From: Crocinitomicaceae bacterium
GTDB lineage: Bacteria > Bacteroidota > Bacteroidia > Flavobacteriales_D > Crocinitomicaceae
Length of the DNA: 64,000 bases
Reading direction: 5' to 3'
Assembly: GCA_020635955.1 (NCBI GenBank)
Contig: JACJYW010000009.1
Coordinates: 199,209-263,208, forward strand
Position 1 is the stretch's first letter. Each line of letters opens with the position of its first letter. Under the pieces are notes generated by a model, which ran no database searches, was not told the origin of the DNA, and saw only the letters and a list, made by a program, of their open reading frames with translations. This document shows, piece after piece, positions 45,753 through 53,915 of this stretch. A program made the position numbers and the translations under genes.

Positions 45753-46643
45753 CTATTCCAAATAAGTCCCTGCCCCTTTTAGTTTTGGTTTCCAATAAGT
45801 TGATTGTTCGATATTCGTAACTATAACGCCTTTACTGGTAGAAGCATGCACCATTGTCAACTCCTCCCCTTTGTTGGAAACCACCATGCCAACATGTGTA
45901 ATTTTAGCATCAGACCCAAAGAACACCAGATCTGCTTTTTGAGCATTTTCAATTTTCACTTTCTTCGCTTCTTCCATTTGACCAGAAGCTGTTCTCGAAA
46001 CAATAATTCCAAATTTTTTCAATACATAAGACGTGAATCCAGAACAGTCAAAGCCACTCTCATCTGCACCGGCCCAAACATATTTTATCCCAACCAAAGA
46101 TTTAGCATAAACAACGATCTTATCTCTATAAGCATCTCCTGATGATTGACCATTTGCCAAATCCGGAGCATCCAAATTTTCATGTGTATCTGGTTTGCCT
46201 TTGATCTCTTTAAAATATTTGAAACTAAAATCAAAGACCATATCAGCATCTTTTGAATATGCCTGATCCTTTAAATTCCTTCCCAATTTATCCAGATACG
46301 TTTTGATACTAGAGATCTCATAATAATGCGCGTTCAAATAATCTGCATACGAAGGATGTTCAGAGAATTGCCTGTATGATTCCACAGCTTCTTCAATGCA
46401 ATTCTTGTGACGTTTGTACCACTTTGGATCACCTGCTAACCTGAAAATCGATAATGATAGATAATAGGAAGGCAAACCACTGTAATCATAAGCCGGATCA
46501 GCTAATAATTTCCTTGATTTTCTATACACCTTATGATAATAACCCTGGTCATAGAGTACTTCCAATTGATCGATCTTCTTATCCTGTGAAAGAACCGATC
46601 CTTCAAAAATCAAAACACTAAATATGACGAGCATCCAACGCAT
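45753..46643 (-). CDS. NlpC/P60 cysteine peptidase, exported
   Basis: 296 residues from MRWMLVIFSVLIFEGSVLSQ (signal peptide); 31 upstream in-frame codons lack a signal-like character and are rejected. The N-terminal helical part (about 20-170) includes YYLSLSIFRLAGDPKWYKRH. The NlpC/P60 domain (about 175-296) has catalytic Cys in ESGFDCSGFTSYV and His in AKITHVGMVVS. Cleaves gamma-D-Glu-diaminopimelate bonds in peptidoglycan peptides. Confidence 0.88.
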   Translation of the reverse strand: MRWMLVIFSVLIFEGSVLSQDKKIDQLEVLYDQGYYHKVYRKSRKLLADPAYDYSGLPSYYLSLSIFRLAGDPKWYKRHKNCIEEAVESYRQFSEHPSYADYLNAHYYEISSIKTYLDKLGRNLKDQAYSKDADMVFDFSFKYFKEIKGKPDTHENLDAPDLANGQSSGDAYRDKIVVYAKSLVGIKYVWAGADESGFDCSGFTSYVLKKFGIIVSRTASGQMEEAKKVKIENAQKADLVFFGSDAKITHVGMVVSNKGEELTMVHASTSKGVIVTNIEQSTYWKPKLKGAGTYLE

Positions 46644-46726
46644 GAAACAAAAATAAATTCTATCCCTTGCTTTTACTACAATGAAATGGACCAAGTGTTC
46701 ACAAGTTGGTGTTAATTTGTCTGCCA

Positions 46727-46754
46727 TTGTCAGCAATTTAGAGCGGTAATTTTG
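46727..46754 (+). promoter_or_regulatory. promoter of lpxB (TTG-N17-TAATTTTG)
   Basis: TTG at 46727-46729, 17 bp, then TAATTTTG at 46747-46754, an exact fit to the Bacteroidota promoter consensus. A second -7 match, TAACTTTG (46758-46765), follows. Predicted start is about 46759-46770, giving a short leader before the TTG start of lpxB. Confidence 0.65.
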
Positions 46755-46785
46755 GTGTAACTTTGCTGATTAAACCATAATTGTC

Positions 46786-47907
46786 TTGAAAATCTATCTC
46801 ATAGCCGGTGAAGCATCCGGAGATCTGCACGCCAGTAATCTGATGAAAGCTATCTTAAAAAAGGCTCCAGACACCACTTTTAGGTATTGGGGAGGAGACC
46901 GAATGCAGGCAGTTTACGGAGAACCCGTTAAACATATCAAGGATCTGGCGTTTATGGGATTTATTGAGGTATTGATGAACCTCAAAACCATTATGGGCAA
47001 CATTCGCTTTTGTAAAGAAGATATTCTAAAATTTAAACCGGATGTATTGGTATTGGTTGATTATCCTGGATTTAATCTAAGAATTGCCGAATTTGCTAAA
47101 GCCAACGGAATAAAGGTGCATTATTATATATCGCCGCAGATCTGGGCATGGAAGCAAAATCGTGGTTTCAAGATCAAAAAAACGGTGGACGAAATGTATT
47201 GTATACTTCCATTTGAAAAGGAATTCTATAAAAAATTTGACATGGAAGTTCACTATGTTGGCCATCCACTAATTGATGCTATACAGGATTTTAAATCATC
47301 TGCCATTTCAAAAGAGGCTTTTAGAAGTGAATTCGGCTTAACACAAAAGCCAATATTGGCTTTATTACCCGGCAGCAGAAAACAGGAGATCAAGATCAAA
47401 TTGCCTATCATGTTGGATGCAGCAAAAAAATATTCGGATTTTGAAGTCGTAGTGGCAGGAGCTCCGAATCTTCCTTCATCATTCTATCTTGAAATTGCAG
47501 GGGATCAACAAATGCATTGGATTTCGAACCGAACATATGATCTATTGAACAATACACATTTGGCTATGGTCACTTCAGGAACTGCCACTTTGGAAACCGC
47601 CTTGTTTAACGTTCCGCAGGTTGTGTGTTATAAGGGTAGTCAGGTATCCTACCAAATTGCCAAAAGACTGGTGAAAGTAGATTATATCTCTCTAGTTAAT
47701 CTGATCAGTGGAAAAGAAGTGGTGAAAGAACTGATCCAAAATGATCTAACACCCAAAAACATTCAGGTGGCACTCGATAAATTGGTTGAGAATGGCTCTG
47801 TTGAAAGAATTAAAATGCTGGAGGACTATCAATCACTTGAAGAGCTATTAGGTGGTGGTGGCGCATCTGACACAGTGGCTGAATTATTGCTAGATAAAAT
47901 TAAGTGA
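46786..47907 (+). CDS. lpxB: lipid-A-disaccharide synthase
   Basis: Joins UDP-diacylglucosamine and lipid X to form lipid A disaccharide on the inner face of the inner membrane. 373 residues with TTG as start codon, giving MKIYLIAGEASGDLHASNL, the standard N-terminus. Other motifs: FMGFIEVL, DYPGFNLRIAEFAK, YISPQIWAWKQNRG, YVGHPLIDA, LALLPGSRKQEI and TSGTATLETALF. Its stop overlaps the SpoIID start by 4 bp (GTGA). Confidence 0.95.
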   Translation: MKIYLIAGEASGDLHASNLMKAILKKAPDTTFRYWGGDRMQAVYGEPVKHIKDLAFMGFIEVLMNLKTIMGNIRFCKEDILKFKPDVLVLVDYPGFNLRIAEFAKANGIKVHYYISPQIWAWKQNRGFKIKKTVDEMYCILPFEKEFYKKFDMEVHYVGHPLIDAIQDFKSSAISKEAFRSEFGLTQKPILALLPGSRKQEIKIKLPIMLDAAKKYSDFEVVVAGAPNLPSSFYLEIAGDQQMHWISNRTYDLLNNTHLAMVTSGTATLETALFNVPQVVCYKGSQVSYQIAKRLVKVDYISLVNLISGKEVVKELIQNDLTPKNIQVALDKLVENGSVERIKMLEDYQSLEELLGGGGASDTVAELLLDKIK

Positions 47908-49076
47908 AACACTTGTTTAACATATTGATCCTGGTTTTTGCCTTGAATGTTACGGGGCAGGAATTAAGCGTTGGGATCATGCGTTATTATAAATTAACCG
48001 GTGTTAAAGTATCCCATAACGAAGGTAATTACAGGGTATATGGAGACACTTCTGAGATCACTGGTTTGTGGGCCGATCAGTCTATTTATCTCAAGCGCAG
48101 TGGAAATGGCGTGAAAATTGAGAAAGGCGGAAATACTTTAGGAACCTTTGACACAGTCTATTTCAGACAACAAAAGGCAAATAGCAGTTTTAATATCCAG
48201 GCTTTATCCGGTAATAAAGTCCGTAAATACCAGGACGATCTCGTCATTTTTGCAGATGCTGAGGGATTACTAACTACGGTTAATGAGGTAAATATGGCCA
48301 ATTATTTAGCCGGAGTAATTGAAAGTGAAGGAGGTGGCGGTAAACACATTGAATATTATAAAGTACAGGCTATTCTAAGTCGTACTTATGCTCTGGATCA
48401 TTTGAGCAAACATAAAAAAGAGGGGTTTTCAGTTTGCGATCGCACACATTGTCAGGCTTACCATAGCATGCTCCGTTTCACTCCGGATATTAGAAAAGCA
48501 GTTGAGGAAACTAAAGGCATCATTATGCTGGATCAAAATCTGAAATTGGCGGACGGATTCTTTTTTGCCAATTGCGGTGGCCAAACCAGTGAATCAGATT
48601 TTGTATGGAATGTGGCAGTACCTTATTGTCGAAGCATAGCTGACACGTTTTGTGTGAATTCGAAACAAGCTAATTGGACCACTAAAATTTCCAAATCATC
48701 ATGGAAACATTACTTAATCGAACAGTTTGGCTATCCAGTTAACGATTCTGTTTTTGGAGAATACCTCTACACTTTTGATCAGCCGGCCAGAAAAGCTTTC
48801 TATATCGCGCCACAATTAGGTATTCCTTTGAGAGATCTACGAGTTGAATTCAAACTAAAATCTACCTGGTTTTCATGTCATCCGGAAGGTGATCAGGTGG
48901 TACTAGTCGGAAAAGGTTTTGGTCATGGTGTTGGTTTATGCCAGGAAGGGGCAATGAATATGGCAAAGGCCGGATATTCGTACGAGCAAATTCTTCATTT
49001 CTATTTTACCGATATTCAGTTGTTCGATTATTTCAAGTGGTTGTTTTTGAAACAGGAGGAGGTTGTTGGGTTGTAG
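47904..49076 (+). CDS. exported SpoIID/LytB-domain protein
   Basis: 390 residues from GTG overlapping the lpxB stop. Signal peptide MKHLFNILILVFALNVTGQ. The SpoIID domain covers about 125-375: NMANYLAGVIESEGGG, KVQAILSRTYALDH, DRTHCQAYHSM, FFANCGGQTSESDFVW, and GKGFGHGVGLCQEGAMNMAKAGYSYEQILHFY at the end. SpoIID enzymes are lytic transglycosylases acting on denuded glycan, here likely periplasmic. Two Cys in the catalytic part suggest a disulfide. Confidence 0.87.
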   Translation: MKHLFNILILVFALNVTGQELSVGIMRYYKLTGVKVSHNEGNYRVYGDTSEITGLWADQSIYLKRSGNGVKIEKGGNTLGTFDTVYFRQQKANSSFNIQALSGNKVRKYQDDLVIFADAEGLLTTVNEVNMANYLAGVIESEGGGGKHIEYYKVQAILSRTYALDHLSKHKKEGFSVCDRTHCQAYHSMLRFTPDIRKAVEETKGIIMLDQNLKLADGFFFANCGGQTSESDFVWNVAVPYCRSIADTFCVNSKQANWTTKISKSSWKHYLIEQFGYPVNDSVFGEYLYTFDQPARKAFYIAPQLGIPLRDLRVEFKLKSTWFSCHPEGDQVVLVGKGFGHGVGLCQEGAMNMAKAGYSYEQILHFYFTDIQLFDYFKWLFLKQEEVVGL

Positions 49077-49081
49077 AATCC

Positions 49082-49494
49082 AGAACACGGAGCACGGAAC
49101 ATAGACTGGATTAGATTCCCTTTTTAAAATTAACGAGCATTTTTTGAATTATCACCAGTTCATTGATCAATTGGTTTAGCATTAAACAATCGGCTAATCC
49201 TAGTTCAGCAGCTAAAAGCAATTGAGTTTCCAATTCATGGGCCGAACCAATAGAATAATCAATAAACATGCTAAATTCTTTTGAAGTTCTTCTAGAAGAT
49301 CCTTCTGCAATGTTCGAAGGTATTGAAATCGTACTTCTAATTATATGTGACGTAATATCAAACCGGTTTTCCTTTGGAAAATCATTTGTTAAAATCAGTA
49401 TCTTCTTAGACAAATCCATACTGCGCTTCCATATTGTCATATTTCTAAAATTGTGCATATTCTTTCGTTTAAATAAGTCCGTGCTCTGTGTTCT
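49082..49494. mobile_element. inverted-repeat-bounded element carrying an S23 four-helix-bundle gene
   Basis: Left arm AGAACACGGAGCACGGA (49082-49098) and right arm 49478-49494 are inverted copies matching at 16 of 17 positions. They bracket a single gene (49111-49458). The layout recalls intervening sequences of 23S rRNA, which carry an S23 ORF between inverted repeats, but here sits between protein genes. The arm core also occurs at 7042-7054. Confidence 0.55.
49111..49458 (-). CDS. S23-type four-helix-bundle protein
   Basis: 115 residues, alpha-helical, clear member of the family first seen in 23S rRNA intervening sequences: MHNFRNMTIWKRSMDLSKKI, then RSTISIPSNIAEGSSR, SKEFSMFIDYSIGSAHELETQLLLA and LINELVIIQKMLVNF. 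Related proteins include the Avd accessory of diversity-generating retroelements. Biochemical role unknown; a helical homo-oligomer that binds nucleic acid is known for some relatives. It is flanked by inverted repeats and lies downstream of the ssb-operon terminator. Confidence 0.9.
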   Translation of the reverse strand: MHNFRNMTIWKRSMDLSKKILILTNDFPKENRFDITSHIIRSTISIPSNIAEGSSRRTSKEFSMFIDYSIGSAHELETQLLLAAELGLADCLMLNQLINELVIIQKMLVNFKKGI

Positions 49495-49510
49495 TTATCT
49501 TGCTCGCTAC

Positions 49511-49563
49511 AAAAAAGCCGGCGAAATGAGCGATCTTCTACCAATTTGCTCATTTGCGCCGGC
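49511..49563 (-). terminator. strong Rho-independent terminator of the ssb / four-helix / ssb cluster
   Basis: On the minus strand a 15-16 bp stem (49548-49563 with 49517-49531, one bulge) opening GCCGGCG, with a 16-nt loop, is followed by TTTTTT (49511-49516). It lies 23 bp after the stop of the distal ssb gene. Confidence 0.85.
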
Positions 49564-49586
49564 CCCGGGAACAACCTTAATCAGAA

Positions 49587-49991
49587 TTAACTCGCTTTTT
49601 TCTGCGTTGCACCTTTTTTGGTTTGTTGTTTCATTTGTATCACACCTTCTTCTTCATTCTTCTTTGGCGTGATCAACAATACTTCGTTCACCTGAATCTC
49701 CGTCAATTTTCTATTCTGACCTGATGCATCCAGGAAAATTCTGTTTATCAGCTTACCATCAACGGCCATTAATTGACCTTTTTTGACATATTTTTCTACT
49801 AATTCAGCCTTTTTACCCCATGCTACAATATTGTGCCATTGAGTTTGTACTTTCTTACCATTTACTTCGGTAACCGTTTCGTTTGTCGCCAAAGAGAATT
49901 TGGCAAGTTTTACTCCATTTTCAAATGTTCTGATCACTGGATCGATTCCTGTTCTACCTATTAGATTTACTGTGTTTTGTAATTTGTTCAT
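49587..49991 (-). CDS. short single-stranded DNA-binding protein with basic tail
   Basis: 134 residues from MNKLQNTVNLIGRTG; 30 upstream in-frame codons overlap the four-helix gene and are rejected. OB-fold features: FENGVKLAKFSLATNE, QTQWHNIVAWGKKAELVEKYVKKG and EIQVNEVLLI. Unlike standard SSB it lacks the acidic DDIPF-type tail and ends basic (KQQTKKGATQKKAS), so it should not recruit the usual SSB partners. Third gene of an ssb / four-helix / ssb cluster. Confidence 0.85.
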   Translation of the reverse strand: MNKLQNTVNLIGRTGIDPVIRTFENGVKLAKFSLATNETVTEVNGKKVQTQWHNIVAWGKKAELVEKYVKKGQLMAVDGKLINRIFLDASGQNRKLTEIQVNEVLLITPKKNEEEGVIQMKQQTKKGATQKKAS

Positions 49992-50023
49992 GTTATTGAA
50001 ATTTAGTTTGTGATTAATTGTTT

Positions 50024-50395
50024 TTATGCGATTTGTTTTCTTTTGATGTGCACTAAATGTGACATCACTGAACTTTTGCATTCATTTATGTTCAATGCGA
50101 TCAATTCATATCCAAGCAGACCCATATAACCTTTTTCTTTGGCAAATCTGATTGCTGCTGCAAGGGTTTCAAGTTCAGACAAAGCTTTGTTTAATTGATG
50201 CATGCTTTCGATAGATTGCGAGACACCTAAACCTTCTTCGATATTATTGATGATCTTCAATGAGGTTTTGCGCAGCTTCTCCGTCAAACCTACAGGTCCG
50301 TACTTTGGAAAACGTTGTGTGATAAAAAAGATCATTTCCTGGATCTTTAAACACTGGCGGGATATTTCAAGATTATTCAAGTCCATATTGTGCAT
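50024..50395 (-). CDS. four-helix-bundle (S23/Avd-like) protein between two ssb genes
   Basis: 123 residues, all-helical, diverged member of the S23 superfamily: DLNNLEISRQCLKIQEMIFFIT, LRKTSLKIINNIEEGLGV, SMHQLNKALSELETLAAAIRFAKEKGY. The INNIEEG stretch corresponds to PSNIAEG in the copy at 49111. It begins 14 bp after the upstream ssb stop and ends 32 bp before the next ssb start, all on the minus strand, so the three are probably one transcript. No inverted repeats flank this copy. Confidence 0.75.
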   Translation of the reverse strand: MHNMDLNNLEISRQCLKIQEMIFFITQRFPKYGPVGLTEKLRKTSLKIINNIEEGLGVSQSIESMHQLNKALSELETLAAAIRFAKEKGYMGLLGYELIALNINECKSSVMSHLVHIKRKQIA

Positions 50396-50409
50396 GTTTA
50401 GGCTGATGA

Positions 50410-50751
50410 TTATGCTTCTTTGTTACCTAACATCAGGATCTCACTCACCTGTACCTCAGTACGGTATCTTTTTTCACCTTCTTTTGTTTCGAACGAACGA
50501 GTGATCAATTTTCCTTCCACGGCTATTTCCTGTCCTTTCTTGACATACTTTTCAAAAATATCTGCTTGTTTACCCCAGGCGATCAATGAATGCCACTGAG
50601 TTTCCTGTACCTTTTCGCCAGATGCATTTGTATAGAACTCATTTGTTGCCAAACTGATCTTAGCTAATTTGTTTCCGTTCTCGAATGATACGATCTCAGG
50701 TGCTTGTCCAAGGTTTCCGATCAATTGTACTTTGTTTCTTAGATTGTTCAT
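50410..50751 (-). CDS. short single-stranded DNA-binding protein
   Basis: 113 residues, OB fold: NNLRNKVQLIGNLGQAPE, FENGNKLAKISLATNEFY, ETQWHSLIAWGKQADIFEKYVKKGQ, EVQVSEILMLG. About 45 per cent identical by eye to the 134-residue paralogue. No acidic C-terminal tail. First gene of the cluster. Its upstream region (50752-50995) carries a tandem repeat. The window does not show a full-length SSB, so a housekeeping copy is probably elsewhere. Confidence 0.88.
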   Translation of the reverse strand: MNNLRNKVQLIGNLGQAPEIVSFENGNKLAKISLATNEFYTNASGEKVQETQWHSLIAWGKQADIFEKYVKKGQEIAVEGKLITRSFETKEGEKRYRTEVQVSEILMLGNKEA

Positions 50752-50863
50752 AATGTGTGTGTTTTTAGTTTCCCTTCAATTGCGGGATGAATTTGAAATA
50801 GTTGTTTGTCGCTCAATCGACAGTGCAAAGGAATAGTGACTTCAAAATTCGATTCGTTTCTTT

Positions 50864-50905
50864 TACGTTTGTTTACGTTTTTTATACGTTTGTTTATGTT
50901 TTTGT
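50864..50905. repeat. tandem 21-bp repeat upstream of the ssb cluster
   Basis: Two adjacent 21-bp units sharing TACGTTTGTTTA (18 of 21 positions match). They lie in a 244 bp gene-free interval between the divergent ssb cluster and the gene at 50996. A palindrome TCGAATATTCGA is at 50966-50977 in the same interval. The rest (50752-50863) shows no gene. Both could be regulator sites. Confidence 0.7.
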
Positions 50906-50995
50906 AGCTGATATACTGTACGTTAATACATTATTCGAAACGTTCATTTTTTTGTCTAATTTTAGTCGAATATTCGATTTTCCATCAAATAGCAT

Positions 50996-51349
50996 ATGAA
51001 TCAAAAAGCAAAAACTGTAGAAGAATACATTTCAAATTATCCAAAAGATGTACAATCCATCTTGCAGAAGATCAGGTCAATTATTACCAATTGTTCGCCA
51101 AATTCTATTGAAAGTATTTCGTATGGTATGCCCGCCTACAAACTCAATAAAAAGCCTTTGGTTTATTATGCTGCCTATGATAAACACATTGGATTCTATG
51201 CGACCCCTAACGGACATGAGGCATTCAAAAAAGAATTGAGCATTTACAAACAAGGAAAGGGATCTGTTCAATTTCCGTTGAACGAAGACATACCCTATGA
51301 TCTTATTGAGCGTATTGTGAAATATAGAGTTGAACAGAACAGAGGATAA
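50996..51349 (+). CDS. DUF1801/YdhG-like protein
   Basis: 117 residues. AKTVEEYISNYPKDVQSILQKIRSII, then ESISYGMPAYKL, VYYAAYDKHIGFYATPNG and the final SVQFPLNEDIPYDLIERIVKYRVEQN are the standard DUF1801 pattern (frataxin-like YdhG fold). Cytosolic. Exact role unknown; iron-chaperone-like function has been suggested for relatives. The following gene starts 20 bp later. Confidence 0.85.
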   Translation: MNQKAKTVEEYISNYPKDVQSILQKIRSIITNCSPNSIESISYGMPAYKLNKKPLVYYAAYDKHIGFYATPNGHEAFKKELSIYKQGKGSVQFPLNEDIPYDLIERIVKYRVEQNRG

Positions 51350-51369
51350 TTATTTTGATAGATTTGAAT

Positions 51370-51996
51370 ATGACAGAATCAACCATTCATTCCCTCGTTA
51401 TTGCACATGCTTCTCTTGGGGGTCTCGCCCTATTTTCCGGATTGATCGCTTTGATCACAAAAAAAGGTTCAAAACCACACAGAATGGGTGGTAAGGTCTT
51501 TTTCTGGTCATTATTATTTTCAGGATGCTTAGCATTGTTAGTAGCTTCATTGCCTGGCCATGAAAGCCCATTTTTATTCGCCATTGGAATTTTCAGTATC
51601 TATTTGATCCTTACCGGATATTTAGCCCTTCGATACAAGAACCCGGAAACCAATCTGCTATTAGATAAGATCATTTCTGCAGTGATGATCGTAACGGGAA
51701 TTTTTATGATCATAGTTCCAGTTTTACAATCAGGACAAATCAATATCGTTCTCACGGTGTTCGGAAGTATTGGCATTTCCCTGGCTATTCAGGATCTAAA
51801 ACTTTTTCGAAACAAAGAAAAACTACAAAAAGGATGGTTAATTTCTCATTTAGGCAAAATGATTGGTGGATACATAGCAGCCACAACGGCCTTCATAGTC
51901 GTTAATCAATTCTTTCCTCCGCTCATTGGATGGATAGGACCTACTGTAGTGGGCACAATATTCATTATTTACTGGTCTAGAAAGGTAAGTCGTTAG
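51370..51996 (+). CDS. polytopic membrane protein, DUF2306-like
   Basis: 208 residues from the ATG of MTESTIHSL; a TTG 15 bp upstream is the alternative. About six or seven TM helices with conserved-looking His (IAHASLGG, KPHRMGGKVF, ISHLGKMIGG), a pattern shared with DUF2306-type possible haem-binding membrane proteins. Function unknown. Confidence 0.62.
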   Translation: MTESTIHSLVIAHASLGGLALFSGLIALITKKGSKPHRMGGKVFFWSLLFSGCLALLVASLPGHESPFLFAIGIFSIYLILTGYLALRYKNPETNLLLDKIISAVMIVTGIFMIIVPVLQSGQINIVLTVFGSIGISLAIQDLKLFRNKEKLQKGWLISHLGKMIGGYIAATTAFIVVNQFFPPLIGWIGPTVVGTIFIIYWSRKVSR

Positions 51997-52032
51997 GATT
52001 CATTATTCTAAGAAATGTTAAAACTTTGTTAT

Positions 52033-52062
52033 TTTATTTGTTTACACTTTATTTGTTTAAAC
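52033..52062. promoter_or_regulatory. tandem 15-bp repeat, candidate operator before yceI
   Basis: TTTATTTGTTTACAC (52033-52047) and TTTATTTGTTTAAAC (52048-52062) match at 14 of 15 positions. The second extends into a perfect palindrome TGTTTAAACA (52054-52063). They end 8 bp before the candidate -7 box. Confidence 0.5.
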
Positions 52063-52070
52063 ATCTTTTA

Positions 52071-52078
52071 TATATTTG
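52071..52078 (+). promoter_or_regulatory. candidate -7 promoter box for yceI (TATATTTG)
   Basis: Exact TAnnTTTG match 32 bp before the ATG. A TTG at 52053-52055 leaves only 15 bp spacing, slightly short of optimal. Confidence 0.45.
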
Positions 52079-52110
52079 TATCAGATTATAAATAATAAAA
52101 ACATATAGAT

Positions 52111-52638
52111 ATGGAAAGTGCGGTAAAAACAATATGGAAAATTGATCCTACACATTCAGAAATTGGATTTAAGATCAGACACATGATGATCTCAACGGTA
52201 AAGGGACATTTTGATTCATTTGATGTAGAAGTAGAAGCTGAAAATGAAGATTTTTCAGATGCTCAGATCAATGTATCCATTGATATCGATTCTATCAATA
52301 CAAAAAATAGCGATCGTGACAATCATTTGAAATCGGCAGATTTCTTCAATGCGGATGAATTTCCAAAGATGACTTTTAAATCAACTTCATTTGACGGTGA
52401 GAAATTAAAAGGTGAGTTGTCAATTAAGAACATCACGAAAGAAGTTGAATTGGATGTAGATTTTAATGGTTCAGCTGTTGATCCTTATGGACAAACAAAA
52501 GCTGGTTTTGAGATCAGTGGAGAGATCAATCGTCAGGATTTTGATCTTACCTGGAGTGCTATTACCGAAGCTGGTAAAGTAGTGGTTTCAGATACGGTTA
52601 AGATCGTAATAGATGCACAATTGGTTAAACAGGGATAA
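52111..52638 (+). CDS. YceI-family protein, no signal peptide
   Basis: 175 residues, lipocalin-like YceI beta-barrel: TIWKIDPTHSEIGFKIRHMMISTVKGHF, INTKNSDRDNHLKSADFFNADEFPKMTFKS, and NRQDFDLTW. E. coli YceI is exported and binds isoprenoids; here the protein starts directly with the domain and shows no signal sequence, so it is probably cytosolic. Followed by a terminator. Confidence 0.9.
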   Translation: MESAVKTIWKIDPTHSEIGFKIRHMMISTVKGHFDSFDVEVEAENEDFSDAQINVSIDIDSINTKNSDRDNHLKSADFFNADEFPKMTFKSTSFDGEKLKGELSIKNITKEVELDVDFNGSAVDPYGQTKAGFEISGEINRQDFDLTWSAITEAGKVVVSDTVKIVIDAQLVKQG

Positions 52639-52660
52639 ATCGCCTTTTTAATTTTTAGAT

Positions 52661-52697
52661 AAAAGCCGGAGGGAATCAAATTTCAACCGGCTTTTTT
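52661..52697 (+). terminator. Rho-independent terminator after yceI
   Basis: AAAAGCCGG (52661-52669) and CCGGCTTTT (52687-52695) form a stem with a 17-nt loop, T-run at the 3' end, 22 bp after the stop. Confidence 0.85.
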
Positions 52698-52751
52698 ATG
52701 GCATTTCTTTTGTGTGTAAGCATTATCTTTGAACAATTACAAATATGCAAC

Positions 52752-53915
52752 ATGAAAAAGGCACTAGCACTAATATTACTTATCCCTTTCTTTACAACTG
52801 CACAGCAAAAAACTGTTAAGAATGTTATTCTTTTAATAGGAGACGGTATGGGATTAGCCCAGATGTCAACAGCTTATTATTACGGCGGTGATGATGAACC
52901 AAATTTCAGCAGATTTCCAATTGTTGGTCTTATCAATACTTCATCCGCTAAACAAAGAGTTACAGATTCAGCTGCAGGGGCTACTGCTTTTGCCACAGGA
53001 AGAAGAAGTTATAATGGCGCTATCAGTGTTGATACTAATAGGACCAACATACCAACCATTACTGAAGTGATAAGAGGTAGGGGGATAAAATCAGGATTGG
53101 TAGTAACTTCAAGCATAACACATGCAACTCCAGCTTGCTTTTATGCTCATGCTGAATCACGCAGAGAAGAAGAAAAAATAGCACAATTTTTACCAGGATC
53201 AGGCATTCATTATTTTGCCGGAGGGGGATTGAAGTATTTTACACAACGCTCTGACAATCACGACCTTATTGGTGCTATGTTACAAAGAGGATTTATTCTA
53301 GACACCACTGATCTAATACCAGATGGAATGATTGATCCTGACAAAAGATACGGCTATCTTCTATCACCCGGAGGGCTACCTTCTAAATTAGAAGGTCGTG
53401 GAGACTTCTTGACTGAAGCTACTAAAGGTGCGCTTGATTATTTATCATTAAATGAGCGCGGATTTTTCTTAATGGTTGAAGGATCTCAGATTGACTGGGA
53501 AGGTCACGGAACCAACGCAATAGGAATTATTGAGGAGGTGAAAGACTTTGACAAAGCAGTTGGGGTGGCATTGGATTTTGCCGAGAAAAATGGTGAAACT
53601 ATTGTTATTGTTACTGCAGATCATGAAACAGGTGGATTTGCCTTAACTCCTTCTGTTGAAGATGGCGAATCAAATTATGAGAATATTTCTCCTTCTTTCT
53701 ATGAAGGCGCTACAAAAGAAGAATCAGCTGATCATACTGCCACATTAATTCCTGTTTTAGCTTATGGACCCGGAGCATCTGTATTTTCAGGGATTTATAA
53801 AAATTCAGATATTTACCATAAGATCATGGAATTAACTGACTGGAAAGCACCTATTAAAATGCAAGCTAAAACAACTCTTACGGGAGATGATATACCCAGG
53901 AAAGTGGTCAAATAA
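52752..53915 (+). CDS. alkaline phosphatase, PhoA family
   Basis: 387 residues from MKKALALILLIPFFTTAQ (signal peptide). Asp31 in LIGDGMGL and Ser73 in VTDSAAGATAFATG are the metal and nucleophile sites; GSQIDWEGHG, TADHETGGFAL and SADHTATLIPV complete the metal centre. Periplasmic phosphomonoesterase. Shorter than E. coli PhoA (471) but normal for Bacteroidota relatives. A TATCTTTG at 52724-52731 could be its -7 box. Ends tail-to-tail with apbE. Confidence 0.92.
   Translation: MKKALALILLIPFFTTAQQKTVKNVILLIGDGMGLAQMSTAYYYGGDDEPNFSRFPIVGLINTSSAKQRVTDSAAGATAFATGRRSYNGAISVDTNRTNIPTITEVIRGRGIKSGLVVTSSITHATPACFYAHAESRREEEKIAQFLPGSGIHYFAGGGLKYFTQRSDNHDLIGAMLQRGFILDTTDLIPDGMIDPDKRYGYLLSPGGLPSKLEGRGDFLTEATKGALDYLSLNERGFFLMVEGSQIDWEGHGTNAIGIIEEVKDFDKAVGVALDFAEKNGETIVIVTADHETGGFALTPSVEDGESNYENISPSFYEGATKEESADHTATLIPVLAYGPGASVFSGIYKNSDIYHKIMELTDWKAPIKMQAKTTLTGDDIPRKVVK

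Noticed and set aside
46644..46736. Longer N-terminus for the NlpC/P60 protein
   Set aside because: It would hide a good signal peptide behind 31 residues and run into the lpxB promoter region.
49992..50081. Longer N-terminus for the distal ssb gene
   Set aside because: The extra 30 residues overlap the four-helix gene and do not belong to the OB fold; the start at 49991 matches the paralogue.
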